Assembly (NCBI RefSeq): GCF_019923725.1
Contig: NZ_JAHXRI010000006.1
Coordinates: 434,001 to 498,000, forward strand
DNA length: 64,000 nt
From: Zwartia hollandica
GTDB lineage: Bacteria; Pseudomonadota; Gammaproteobacteria; Burkholderiales; Burkholderiaceae_B
Direction of reading: 5' to 3'
The notes under the pieces were generated by a model. It did not search any database, was not told the DNA's origin, and saw only the letters and a list, made by a program, of their open reading frames with translations. Position 1 is the stretch's first letter, and each line of letters starts with the position of its first letter. Shown here piece after piece: positions 55,284-63,930 of this stretch. The position numbers and the translations under genes were made by a program.

Positions 55284-56309
55284 TTACGGGACGGCAACCA
55301 TACGTAGCAGTTTGTGCCATCCAGCAACAATTTTCTTGAACAGAAAATTGTTGTGTAGGTTTAGTGTCATCAAGGTTTTATCGCCATTATTCGCACTATT
55401 TAAAATCTGGGCGACTCGAGGCGGATTGCTCAATTGTTTGAAAAGCTTACTATGAATGTGCAAGTTATAAAGATTCACGCGTAACCCGTCAGCCTTACGA
55501 ATCAACGCAAATGATTTTTTGGTCGCGTTAATTTCGTAACTTAACGCTTTCAAATCATAGCCGCAGTTTTCATTTTCAAAGTGATTGAACAATAGAGGCC
55601 CTGTATTTCGGGGATCTATGCCAAATAAAAACTGTCCAATTGCAGCCGCGTCGAAAATGCCTCCCACTGATACTGAGTTGACACAGGTCCAGTCCGTGCT
55701 CCCTCGCTCAGCAAAAACATTTTCGGTTGGCAATGAAAAAAATGTAGCCGAGGTTTGCAACAAATGGCCCAGCAAGTACATATCATTGTTTAACGAATGG
55801 CCTTTGTCAGCAGCAAGTGACAGTAACTCGTTGAGCCCCTCTTTTTCGTTTATGTAGACGAGCGAAGCCACACCGCGATCAATCGCGTCTCTGGGGCAAA
55901 AGAAGCCCCTACCAATTTCGTCAGCAGCTACCGCTAATTTCGATATGTCAAAAATTAAATTATCTATCTCAGCGTGAAAACAAGCAGAAATAGAAAACTT
56001 GTCCATAAATTGCTTTAAGACAAAAAAGCGCTCTGTCGTTTTGCTCCAAAAACCCCCGCGAAACCGGGGATTCAGCCCTGCTAAACGAACGTTCAATGCT
56101 GCAGGAGGAGTATAGAAGTCTTCGAGAAAAATTTGATGCTTGAACCCTAAGACATGACCAGCTGCAGAGTTTGAGATCAGTATGGTGTCGATTGCGCACA
56201 GGTTTTGGTTCATCAGCAAAGCCGATTTCATCCATCCTGGAAATTTCTCCCCCAGCCACACGAAGATGAGAGGAGGTGTCGATAGTTTTGAAAAGGTATC
56301 GAAAATCAT
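55284..56309 (-). CDS. Unknown protein, possible GT-A type transferase
   Basis: 341 residues, no signal peptide or clear membrane segment. I do not recognise the family. LIFVWLGEKFPGWMKSAL at the start and ACFHAEIDNLIFD near residue 112 (E-x-D in the position of a DxD motif) suggest a nucleotide-sugar transferase fold. NNDMYLLGHLL near 175 and NHFENENCGYDL near 240 might be acceptor-side elements. Its place among GT and methyltransferase genes supports a glycan role. 46 bases lie between it and the methyltransferase start downstream. Confidence 0.55.
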   Translation of the reverse strand: MIFDTFSKLSTPPLIFVWLGEKFPGWMKSALLMNQNLCAIDTILISNSAAGHVLGFKHQIFLEDFYTPPAALNVRLAGLNPRFRGGFWSKTTERFFVLKQFMDKFSISACFHAEIDNLIFDISKLAVAADEIGRGFFCPRDAIDRGVASLVYINEKEGLNELLSLAADKGHSLNNDMYLLGHLLQTSATFFSLPTENVFAERGSTDWTCVNSVSVGGIFDAAAIGQFLFGIDPRNTGPLLFNHFENENCGYDLKALSYEINATKKSFALIRKADGLRVNLYNLHIHSKLFKQLSNPPRVAQILNSANNGDKTLMTLNLHNNFLFKKIVAGWHKLLRMVAVP

Positions 56310-56330
56310 GGCGCCCAGAGCGATAGCTAA

Positions 56331-57314
56331 TTACGAGGAGGTGATTAGCAGATCCGTGAATCCCCCATTTGAACCGATCTTGTCATATAGGCCATCTAGG
56401 TTGCTCGAACTCAGTCGCTCTGGCAAGCCCGAACCACCAAGGTCAATGAACTGCGTGTATTGACCACTCAGCAATGCCTCTTTAAATAATTGAAATGAAC
56501 CGAGGCGATTCATGCCGTAAGGCCAAAATTCAACAATTAGTGGGACGCCGATGGCCAACGCATTTTTTGCCCCAGACAGGATATAACCCTCATAACCTTG
56601 AGTGTCCATCCAAATCACCGCATCATTTTTGTCTAGTTCGGTACATATTGTGTCGAACGGCTGTGACGGGACCACGATGGTCGATCGGCTAACCTCGCCA
56701 TGCAAACCGGGCTCGGCCGAAAGACGGACCCGATGATCTCCGTAGTTCGATTCGGATAATTCAAATACGAGCTCTTCGTTGGCCTTGGCGCCCAAGGCAA
56801 TATTGAAAGTTGAGATTCGTTGGTCAAGACCGTTGAGGTGGATGTTGGCTTTCAGGATTGAGTAATTGAAAGGTTCAGGCTCAATTGCAATTGCCGCTTT
56901 AAACATCCCGCGCTTAATCGCAGGGATGCACACTGTGCCAATATTCGCACCAATATCGATCAGTAAAGATCTTGTATGGTTCGGTCCGAGTAGTTCGATG
57001 ACCTGCGCAACATTATCAGCATCTTTTAAACCCTGGGCGTACACCATTCGACCAATCGTTCGGTCGTGCGAAGAGACAACAAACGTTTCTTGTCCAGTGT
57101 TGGCCGCCAGCACGCCGTGCGTTTGTGTGGTGTCGAACACAAGTTTTTTAACTAACTCTGTTCGGAAGAGAGGCTCCCATAGAACAACTCTCAGAGATTT
57201 GAATATAAGTTTAAGCCCGATATAACTGAACGCAGTTAATCGCCGCTTAATTTGAACGATAAACGGAACTTTTTTTAGTAGCGACTTTATGGATTTCATT
57301 GGTGAACGATGCAT
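56331..57314 (-). CDS. FkbM family methyltransferase
   Basis: About 327 residues from ATG 57314. The C-terminal ~220 residues form an FkbM domain: LLIDIGANIGTVCIPAIKRG (motif I), AIEPEPFNYSILKANIHLNGL, and DAVIWMDTQGYEGYILSGA. FkbM proteins O-methylate sugars in several surface glycans. The ~75 basic N-terminal residues lack a known domain. Probably caps or decorates the glycan made by this minus-strand unit. Confidence 0.88.
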   Translation of the reverse strand: MHRSPMKSIKSLLKKVPFIVQIKRRLTAFSYIGLKLIFKSLRVVLWEPLFRTELVKKLVFDTTQTHGVLAANTGQETFVVSSHDRTIGRMVYAQGLKDADNVAQVIELLGPNHTRSLLIDIGANIGTVCIPAIKRGMFKAAIAIEPEPFNYSILKANIHLNGLDQRISTFNIALGAKANEELVFELSESNYGDHRVRLSAEPGLHGEVSRSTIVVPSQPFDTICTELDKNDAVIWMDTQGYEGYILSGAKNALAIGVPLIVEFWPYGMNRLGSFQLFKEALLSGQYTQFIDLGGSGLPERLSSSNLDGLYDKIGSNGGFTDLLITSS

Positions 57315-57322
57315 ATTCAATA

Positions 57323-58255
57323 TTAAGACTTGGGTAAAGAGGGTGCCGTTCGAATTTTCAATTTTTGTCTATAAAACTCTTTTAGCGTAAAGGCTAAAAG
57401 TTTGAACCAGCCTTGTTTCTGGTGGAGAATCGAATCAACATTTTCGTACGTAAGGTGGTTAAAGCCCAGTAGTGTCACCCAAAAAATCTGCGCGGAGCCG
57501 AGGATACCTTCAAAGCCCCAGCGAAGGTACGCGAGCGGTCTTTGCGGCTGACCCGAGCAAAGTATATTTGATAAGCCGACCAGTTCTTGCTCGCTGAAAA
57601 GGGATACGTCAAAATCTCCATGGGTGTCAATGACGGCTTTAATAACAACATCTGCGATCCACTGAGCAGAAGGGGTGTTCTGCGAGCGTGACATATATTG
57701 ATTTAATTTGCTAATCAAGAACGCCTGCTCAGCCTTTGTGCACGAAAAAAATTGAACAGTGAAGGCTTTAAATCCTGCTGGCAAAACTCCTAAAATAGGA
57801 GTTAACGACTGAAAGTAGGGTTGATGAAACTCTAACAGTGATCCATAGAGAACGGAGTGATTTTTATTAAAAAACTCGATCTTCGACAGCATGATCGTAT
57901 CAGCATCCCACATCACAATGGGAAGGGTAACGGACTGTTGCTCAATGAGGAATGAAATTTTTAAAACTTGTTGGTAATACCAGCCTAAACGTGTGCCAGT
58001 GTAAGTTTTACCGGTTTTTTCCGTGTAATACGCATTTGCTCTGATGAAAAATTTATCGAAACTAATCAGGGTGTTTTCCGGAATTATTTTTATATTTGGA
58101 AAAATTTGAAACTCTTTAGAAAATAATTCAACGTCCGAGCTAGGACATATTATTGAAAACTCGGGGTGATCATAAAATCGATTAATCTGTGGTATTGATC
58201 TTTTTAGAACGGGGATGTTGTTGGCGAGGGAAACAGTAAAAAAATTATGACGCAT
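57323..58255 (-). CDS. DUF6492-type GT-like protein
   Basis: About 310 residues from ATG 58255 (MRHNFFTVSLANNIPVLKRS), chosen because the family begins with this strand. A TTG at 58333 would add 26 residues. The stretch LGWYYQQVLKISFLI, then PIVMWDADTIMLSKIEFF (WDADT as DxD-like motif, near residue 120) fits the DUF6492 family of predicted transferases. It is the first gene of the minus-strand unit that ends with the GT11 gene at 53613. Reaction unknown. Confidence 0.72.
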   Translation of the reverse strand: MRHNFFTVSLANNIPVLKRSIPQINRFYDHPEFSIICPSSDVELFSKEFQIFPNIKIIPENTLISFDKFFIRANAYYTEKTGKTYTGTRLGWYYQQVLKISFLIEQQSVTLPIVMWDADTIMLSKIEFFNKNHSVLYGSLLEFHQPYFQSLTPILGVLPAGFKAFTVQFFSCTKAEQAFLISKLNQYMSRSQNTPSAQWIADVVIKAVIDTHGDFDVSLFSEQELVGLSNILCSGQPQRPLAYLRWGFEGILGSAQIFWVTLLGFNHLTYENVDSILHQKQGWFKLLAFTLKEFYRQKLKIRTAPSLPKS

Positions 58256-58462
58256 ATCTGTTTTTATAATGACACTAGTTTGCAAGGTATCGGATGTAAT
58301 TGTTTTTGGTGACACATCGGGGTTTTCTCGCAAGAGAGCCTCTCGACCCTAAAAGCAGTGATTAAAATACTACAACAAGTCGTTTGGTAGGATGTGATGA
58401 CCGGCACATTGCGCGCCACAGTACTTTGCCTTCAAGGAAAATGTGAATTCAGCTACTAAAGC
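58256..58462. promoter_or_regulatory. 207-base divergent region between two units
   Basis: Both the minus-strand unit (58255 to 53613) and the flippase gene at 58463 must start from here. A TAAAAT hexamer at 58363-58368 (plus strand) is a possible -10 box about 95 bases before the flippase start. TATAAT at 58265-58270 (plus strand) is a perfect -10 match but lies far from the gene. Neither has a convincing -35 box. Part of the interval could instead code for an N-terminal extension of the minus-strand gene. Confidence 0.3.
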
Positions 58463-60268
58463 ATGTTCGGGATGAAAGAGCAACCAACCCAATCGCTATT
58501 GCCTTTACTGTATCGCCTTTGGCCACATATCAGTTTACGTCGGCGTAGACAGTTTGCCTTGTTGTTTCTATTGATGGTTGTTTGTTCAATCGGTGAAATC
58601 GTAAGTATAGGCACGATCCTACCATTTCTGGCGGTGCTGATTTCACCAGAGAGATTGTTCGATATCCAGTTTGTAAAAATTGCAGCGACATACTTTGGCG
58701 TGACAGAACCGAGGGACTTACTGTTTCCCTTAACGGTTTTATTTGCATCTGCGGCATTATTATCTGGCGCCCTACGACTATCTCTATTGTGGGCTCAAAC
58801 TCGGCTGAGCCAAGCGCTGGGCGCCGATCTAAGTATTAGCATTTATCGAAGAAGCCTGTTTCAGCCTTATGAGGTTCAGATCGCGAGAAATAGCAGTGAC
58901 TTGATTGCGGGTATTTCAGGCAAAGCTAGTAACGTCGTGAATTGCGCAATCGTTCCAATCCTAGTGATTGCGAGCTCCTGCTTGATGTTGTTTGCGATTA
59001 TTTCGACGTTGGTTGCACTCGAGCCCAAAGTTGCGCTAATGGCTTTTACTGGGTTCGGGTTGATCTATGGGGTAGTGAGCTTAGTTGTAAAAAAACAGCT
59101 GAAGGCGAGTGGCGAAAGAGTCAATCGAGAATCGACACAAGTCATTAAAGCCTTGCAGGAAGGACTAGGAGGCATAAGGGATGTTTTGATTGATGGCACG
59201 CAAAATGTCTATTGCGATGTGTATCGAAAGGCGGACGTTTCGCTTAGGTTGGCTCATGCAAGCATCAGTACTACTAGTAATAGCCCACGATTTGTAATTG
59301 AAGCCCTTGGCATTGTGTTGATCGCCCTGCTTGCCTATGGCTTGGCAAGCAGGGATGAAGGTGTCGCCGGTGCTGTGCCTTTACTAGGCGCCCTGGCACT
59401 TGGTGCGCAACGGCTACTACCAATCCTACAGCAGACGTATTCAAGTTGGGCAGGTATGGTTGGAGGGCAAGCGTTGTTAGCAGAAGCGCTTGATCTGCTT
59501 GAGCAACCCCTTCCGGCCTACGCAGATGAGCCTGTGCCAAGCGCGATGCCGTTTCGAAACGCCATCAGCGCTGTGGCGCTATCCTTTCGCTACACCACTA
59601 AACCTGTAAACGTACTTGAGAATATCAGTTTCACCATACCTAGGGGAGCCCGAGTTGGGATTATTGGCTCAACGGGTAGCGGTAAAAGTACACTGCTAGA
59701 TATCATGATGGGGTTACTAATACCAACTTCAGGTAGCTTAAAAATAGATGACATAACTGTGACAGAAGAAAATTATCGATCCTGGCAGGCACATATTGCA
59801 CATGTGCCACAAGTGATATTTCTTGCTGATATCTCGATCGCTGAGAATATTGCTTTTGGCCTTCCCGCCGCCAAAATTGATATGAATAGAGTGAAACTGT
59901 GCGCACGGCAAGCTCAGATCGCCGATACGATTGAGTCTTGGGATGAGGGTTATGACACTCGAGTAGGAGAGCGCGGTGTGAAGTTGTCGGGCGGCCAGCG
60001 CCAAAGAATTGGCATCGCGCGCGCCCTCTACAAGCAAGCAGACGTCATCATTTTTGACGAAGCGACAAGTGCCTTAGACAATGAGACAGAAACTGCAGTG
60101 ATGCATTCGATTAACAGTCTATCAGCCGAGCTGACGCTGATTCTGGTTGCCCATCGTTTAAGTACGCTGAAAAATTGCACTCATATTATTGAGGTCGCTA
60201 ATGGGCGCATCGAGCGCTTTGGATCCTACACTGACATCATCGGTGAGCGGGAGTCCTTTAGAACCTAA
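58463..60268 (+). CDS. PglK-type ABC flippase, copy 2
   Basis: 601 residues. About six membrane segments are followed by a nucleotide-binding domain with GSTGSGKST near residue 400, LSGGQRQRIGIARAL near 508 and VIIFDEATSALD. It is paralogous to 21287-23110 along the full length but clearly diverged. Probably flips a second lipid-linked oligosaccharide, perhaps the one started by the PglC-type transferase. It is alone on this strand, ending three bases before a convergent gene. Confidence 0.88.
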   Translation: MFGMKEQPTQSLLPLLYRLWPHISLRRRRQFALLFLLMVVCSIGEIVSIGTILPFLAVLISPERLFDIQFVKIAATYFGVTEPRDLLFPLTVLFASAALLSGALRLSLLWAQTRLSQALGADLSISIYRRSLFQPYEVQIARNSSDLIAGISGKASNVVNCAIVPILVIASSCLMLFAIISTLVALEPKVALMAFTGFGLIYGVVSLVVKKQLKASGERVNRESTQVIKALQEGLGGIRDVLIDGTQNVYCDVYRKADVSLRLAHASISTTSNSPRFVIEALGIVLIALLAYGLASRDEGVAGAVPLLGALALGAQRLLPILQQTYSSWAGMVGGQALLAEALDLLEQPLPAYADEPVPSAMPFRNAISAVALSFRYTTKPVNVLENISFTIPRGARVGIIGSTGSGKSTLLDIMMGLLIPTSGSLKIDDITVTEENYRSWQAHIAHVPQVIFLADISIAENIAFGLPAAKIDMNRVKLCARQAQIADTIESWDEGYDTRVGERGVKLSGGQRQRIGIARALYKQADVIIFDEATSALDNETETAVMHSINSLSAELTLILVAHRLSTLKNCTHIIEVANGRIERFGSYTDIIGERESFRT

Positions 60269-60271
60269 GGG

Positions 60272-61006
60272 CTAGATTTTTGAAGCAATGACGTGATATC
60301 CCATGCATAAAGTATTTACTGACACGGTTGATTTTTTTCTAGTGGAATAAAACAAAAAAGCGGGTAATAGCAAGATTTTTGCGAAGAATGAATGAGTTGA
60401 AAGCGTGCGCGCCAATTCAACAGCCAACCAACTGTTGTAGTCACCCACTGGAGAGATACTTTCGATCTTCAGACCGTGCTCTGTCAAAACTTTTTCATAC
60501 CAGCGATCGCTAAAGCCAGTGTAAAAAAAATACGGATCCATATGCCTGAGGCAATTGCTTGGCGCCGTAAGGATCAACTTGCCATTTTTCGAGAGTAACC
60601 GCGAGAATTCTTTAACGGTCTCATTGGGATATGGAATATGCTCAAAAACTTCCGTACACAAAATCACATCAAAAGATTGATCTGCAGCTTCAATATTCCA
60701 AATATCGCCAACGTAGTCAATCTGCCCGTATTGGTATTCTGCGCGGCTATCTGGCCCCAGATTACTGATGACTTGTTTCTCGTCAGTTGTGTATTGACCG
60801 AAATCTTGGCTCTTGTAGATTAGATGATCACAATACTTTCTGTATCGCTGGCTGCCACAGCCGGCATCTAGAATCTTGCTCTTTTCTGGCAACTGAGTCA
60901 GCTGCGCGGTAATGAAGTCATCTCTTTCAAATTGGTTATTCAGTCGCCGCTGCATTTTTTTGTAAAAAGAGCGAGACTTCACTACGTTAGCCAGCAGCTT
61001 TAACAT
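60272..61006 (-). CDS. Class I SAM-dependent methyltransferase
   Basis: 244 residues. KILDAGCGSQRYRKY is a clean motif I near residue 40. SFDVILCTEVFEHIPYPNETVKEF and LLSKNGKLILTAPS are the following Methyltransf_11 motifs. A hydrophobic stretch near residue 210 (FFAKILLLPAFLFY) may touch the membrane. Similar proteins accompany O-antigen clusters and may methylate a sugar or a lipid-linked intermediate. Substrate unknown. Confidence 0.85.
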   Translation of the reverse strand: MLKLLANVVKSRSFYKKMQRRLNNQFERDDFITAQLTQLPEKSKILDAGCGSQRYRKYCDHLIYKSQDFGQYTTDEKQVISNLGPDSRAEYQYGQIDYVGDIWNIEAADQSFDVILCTEVFEHIPYPNETVKEFSRLLSKNGKLILTAPSNCLRHMDPYFFYTGFSDRWYEKVLTEHGLKIESISPVGDYNSWLAVELARTLSTHSFFAKILLLPAFLFYSTRKKSTVSVNTLCMGYHVIASKI

Positions 61007-61044
61007 GGTTATCCTTTTTTCGTTCGAGCTAGAAACCGCTCGAT

Positions 61045-62700
61045 TTATTTGACTCGACAGGTTTCAGGCACCATCAGCATGAGCGTGTGATTAACCGGCA
61101 CAAAGACCATGCTCGGTGTCAAATATTTCTTGTAAATAAAGTAACCCATCGGGGCGGTAAAGGCGTCGACCTCCTCATTCGGAATCAAGCGCATAATCAT
61201 CACATCGAGGTCTTTTTGCTTTTCTTCAATGGGCAGAAGTTCAGGGCGGATTATTTTAAAAGCTGGATGCATCAACGGGTTATCAAATGGAAGAACTTGA
61301 TACTTCCGAAAAGGGCTTATCACATGAAGAAACACATCAATCGAGTAATTGAAGTGGTATGTAACACCGCAATTGAGCTCTTTTATTGCTGTCATATCTT
61401 TAGACACTTTGCTGTAATAATCTGAAACAGGCTCTGGCCAAAGCTGATATTTAAAAATTACCGGATCGTGCACGAACTTGGCCACCGAAATGGTCTGTCT
61501 TGTTGGGAAAAAATAATTGCCGGAATCAACTGTTATTGGGGGAGAAATGAAAATCCAAAAAAAACTAGTAGTAAAGAAAAAACCCCCCGCTAATTTTATT
61601 TTTTTTAATAAAGTATAGAAAGTAATAAGTCCAATGATAGACCCAGTTGCCATCCTAAAGATTTCAGGCAAATGCAATAATTGACCAACCAATAACAACG
61701 ATATCAATGAGACTTTAAATAAAGAAGGATGGCTATCTAACCTGAATCGTTTTATGATGTAAGCTAAACAATATATAATATTAAGTAAAATCATTAAGTA
61801 AATAATGATTAATCTCAAATTGAATTGAGAAGCCCCCCAAATACCGATTCGAATAAAACTATCAAAAATACTAAAGCCGTGCATATGGGCGAAGAGTTTT
61901 GGGGTCACCAGCATCGGCAATGTAAATGCGTTGTCGACCCAATACCCGACTAGACCGTTGCGGATCAGATAAAAGGCGAAACCACACAACGGGATAACGA
62001 GTCCCAAAAATGAACAAAATAATCGCGTAAAGACATTTAGCCAGGATGCACGTTTTATAAAAAGGTCAACAGTAGGGGATAAAAATAAAATAAATACTGC
62101 AAGAGGTATATATTCCGTTCGTGCGAGGGTTCCGAAGGACAGAAGCAAACCACCGGTAAAACAGTCGAATTTGTTTGGCGCATCCAATATCGAAAGCCAG
62201 ATGCCGCCAATTAGAAATGGAAACGCAACATAGTTTGGCCAAGGGTAAATTACGATTGGGTGCACTAGGACGCAACTACATAAAATATAAAAAGAAAGTT
62301 TGCTGTCCTGAGTTGTGGTGTAAGCCAATCGGAACAAAAGGAATAGCCCCAGTCCGTAGAGTGCTACTGTTGTAGCCTGTATTGAGATAATACTTTGCGA
62401 TGTGAGGTTGAATACTGTGCCCTGTAGGAGGGGTGTCAGTACGCCGTAAAATAAACCGACATCATGATTCGGGTGTAGGCCATCTAGCAATTCTTTTGCG
62501 TTGCTCACCATTAGCCCCCAATGGTGAGGGTCGACAGAGAAGAGGCCCTGCCAAATAGAAAGCGCGCTCGACGTAAAAATGACTAGCATCACGGCTAGTT
62601 GGTATTTGAAATCTACATTGGTAGGTATCTTCTCGCGATTTGTAGGTTTGTTTGCAACGGGATCTGTGCGATCAAAAATCGACGATGCTCTATGTTGCAT
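61045..62700 (-). CDS. Multi-spanning GT-C-like membrane protein
   Basis: 551 residues, about ten to twelve hydrophobic segments. The first extracytoplasmic loop contains SVDPHHWGLMVSNAKELLDG, with an acidic residue early in the loop as expected for GT-C enzymes, then HPNHDVGLFYG. A hydrophilic C-terminal part (~150 residues) follows the last segment. Probably transfers a sugar from a lipid-linked donor in the periplasm; not assigned to a named family. The gene is markedly A+T-rich with many A and T runs, unlike its neighbours, suggesting recent transfer. Confidence 0.75.
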   Translation of the reverse strand: MQHRASSIFDRTDPVANKPTNREKIPTNVDFKYQLAVMLVIFTSSALSIWQGLFSVDPHHWGLMVSNAKELLDGLHPNHDVGLFYGVLTPLLQGTVFNLTSQSIISIQATTVALYGLGLFLLFRLAYTTTQDSKLSFYILCSCVLVHPIVIYPWPNYVAFPFLIGGIWLSILDAPNKFDCFTGGLLLSFGTLARTEYIPLAVFILFLSPTVDLFIKRASWLNVFTRLFCSFLGLVIPLCGFAFYLIRNGLVGYWVDNAFTLPMLVTPKLFAHMHGFSIFDSFIRIGIWGASQFNLRLIIIYLMILLNIIYCLAYIIKRFRLDSHPSLFKVSLISLLLVGQLLHLPEIFRMATGSIIGLITFYTLLKKIKLAGGFFFTTSFFWIFISPPITVDSGNYFFPTRQTISVAKFVHDPVIFKYQLWPEPVSDYYSKVSKDMTAIKELNCGVTYHFNYSIDVFLHVISPFRKYQVLPFDNPLMHPAFKIIRPELLPIEEKQKDLDVMIMRLIPNEEVDAFTAPMGYFIYKKYLTPSMVFVPVNHTLMLMVPETCRVK

Positions 62701-63844
62701 GGCTCGTTGTCGCGAGAAGATTAACGATTTGCTCTTGGCGCTCGTCAGTCAGTCCTATAAATAATGGAAGTCTAACTAGTCGGTCCGATTGTAAGTTGGT
62801 CGTTTCCAATGATCCGTGGCATCTGCCGTAACGAATCCCAGCTGGCGAGGAATGTAACGGGACGTAGTGAAAAACTGCGCCTATTGAGTGCCTTTTAAAT
62901 TTGTTGAGGGTAGTTAATCGAGCACGTGCTGTCGGCAACAGCACGTAATAAAGGTGTCCGTTGTGAGTGCAGTCTGCTGGCACTATCGGTCTACGCAAAA
63001 TTCCCGCAGCCTCAAGCGGTTCTAGCATTGCATGATAGCGCTGCCAGATCGCTAGCCTCTTGTCTGTGATGTTACGAGCTTCCTCAAGCTGTGCCCACAA
63101 AAACGCCGCAATCAACTCGCCTGGCAAGAAAGATGAGCCAACATCTTGCCAAGTATATTTGTCAACTTGCCCCCTAAAAAAACGACTTCTGTCAGTGCCC
63201 TTCTCACGAATGATCTCTGCGCGTTGGACTAATTTACTATCGTTGACAAGAAGAGCCCCTCCCTCACCAGAAACTATGTTTTTTGTTTCATGAAAGCTGA
63301 GAGTCCCTAAATCACCAATGCTACCAAGCGGCCTGCCGCAGTATCTCGCCATCATGCCTTGTGCCGCATCTTCGACTACAAAAAGCCCATGAATGCGTGC
63401 GATCATAAGCAGACGATCCATATTGCAAGCAACGCCTGCGTAGTGGACTGCTACGATCGCCCTCGTACGCGATGTGATCGCGGCCTCGACTTTTTCCTCG
63501 TCGAGATTTAGGGTATCTTCTCGAATATCAACAAAAACGGGAACGGCACCGCGAAGGACGAAGGCGTTTGCAGTTGATACAAAGGTGTACGATGGCATGA
63601 TGATTTCGTCCCCCGCTCTGATATCGAGCAGAAGTGCGGTCATCTCAAGGGCTGCAGTGCAGCTGTGAGTCAGTAGCGCTTGCACGCAACCAGAATTGTC
63701 CTTCAACCATTCATGACAGCGCTTAGTGAAGGGACCGTCTCCGGCTAATTGTCCGTTGAGTTGTGCCTCTGCGATGTACGCTAGCTCTTTTCCCGTCATG
63801 TGAGGAAAGTTGAAAGGAGTGCTCTTAACGGGCGGAGTGTTCAT
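62690..63844 (-). CDS. wecE: WecE-type dTDP-4-keto-6-deoxyhexose aminotransferase (DegT/DnrJ/EryC1/StrS)
   Basis: 384 residues. FNFPHMTGKELAYIAEA near the start and GDGPFTKRCHEWL, then PSYTFVSTANAFVLRGA, EDAAQGM and SFHETKNIVSGEGGAL, with the PLP-binding lysine in HETKN. These match RffA/WecE enzymes, which make dTDP-4-amino-4,6-dideoxygalactose from the 4-keto sugar. RfbA (14704) could start that path, but the RfbB dehydratase is not in the window. Some related enzymes use UDP-sugars instead. Overlaps the next gene by 11 bases. Confidence 0.93.
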   Translation of the reverse strand: MNTPPVKSTPFNFPHMTGKELAYIAEAQLNGQLAGDGPFTKRCHEWLKDNSGCVQALLTHSCTAALEMTALLLDIRAGDEIIMPSYTFVSTANAFVLRGAVPVFVDIREDTLNLDEEKVEAAITSRTRAIVAVHYAGVACNMDRLLMIARIHGLFVVEDAAQGMMARYCGRPLGSIGDLGTLSFHETKNIVSGEGGALLVNDSKLVQRAEIIREKGTDRSRFFRGQVDKYTWQDVGSSFLPGELIAAFLWAQLEEARNITDKRLAIWQRYHAMLEPLEAAGILRRPIVPADCTHNGHLYYVLLPTARARLTTLNKFKRHSIGAVFHYVPLHSSPAGIRYGRCHGSLETTNLQSDRLVRLPLFIGLTDERQEQIVNLLATTSHAT

Positions 63845-63930
63845 TGATTTATATTCCTTGCCAAAACAGGTTGCGATTGACTGAATGGCAGCGTGAAGTC
63901 TAATTTAATGAAGGCGTGCTCGACAGACAT
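63841..63930 (-). other. Possible 29-codon ORF coupled to wecE
   Basis: ATG 63930 opens a frame that ends in a TGA overlapping the wecE ATG (ATGA). The frame is open for a further 14 codons upstream to a TAA. The overlap is the same translational-coupling arrangement seen throughout the locus. It has no recognisable motif, so it may be a chance frame or the remnant of a truncated gene. Confidence 0.25.

Noticed and set aside
58265-58270. Perfect TATAAT as promoter of the flippase gene
   Set aside because: It is about 190 bases from the start codon and lacks a -35 box at proper spacing, so it is likely a chance match in an A+T-rich stretch.
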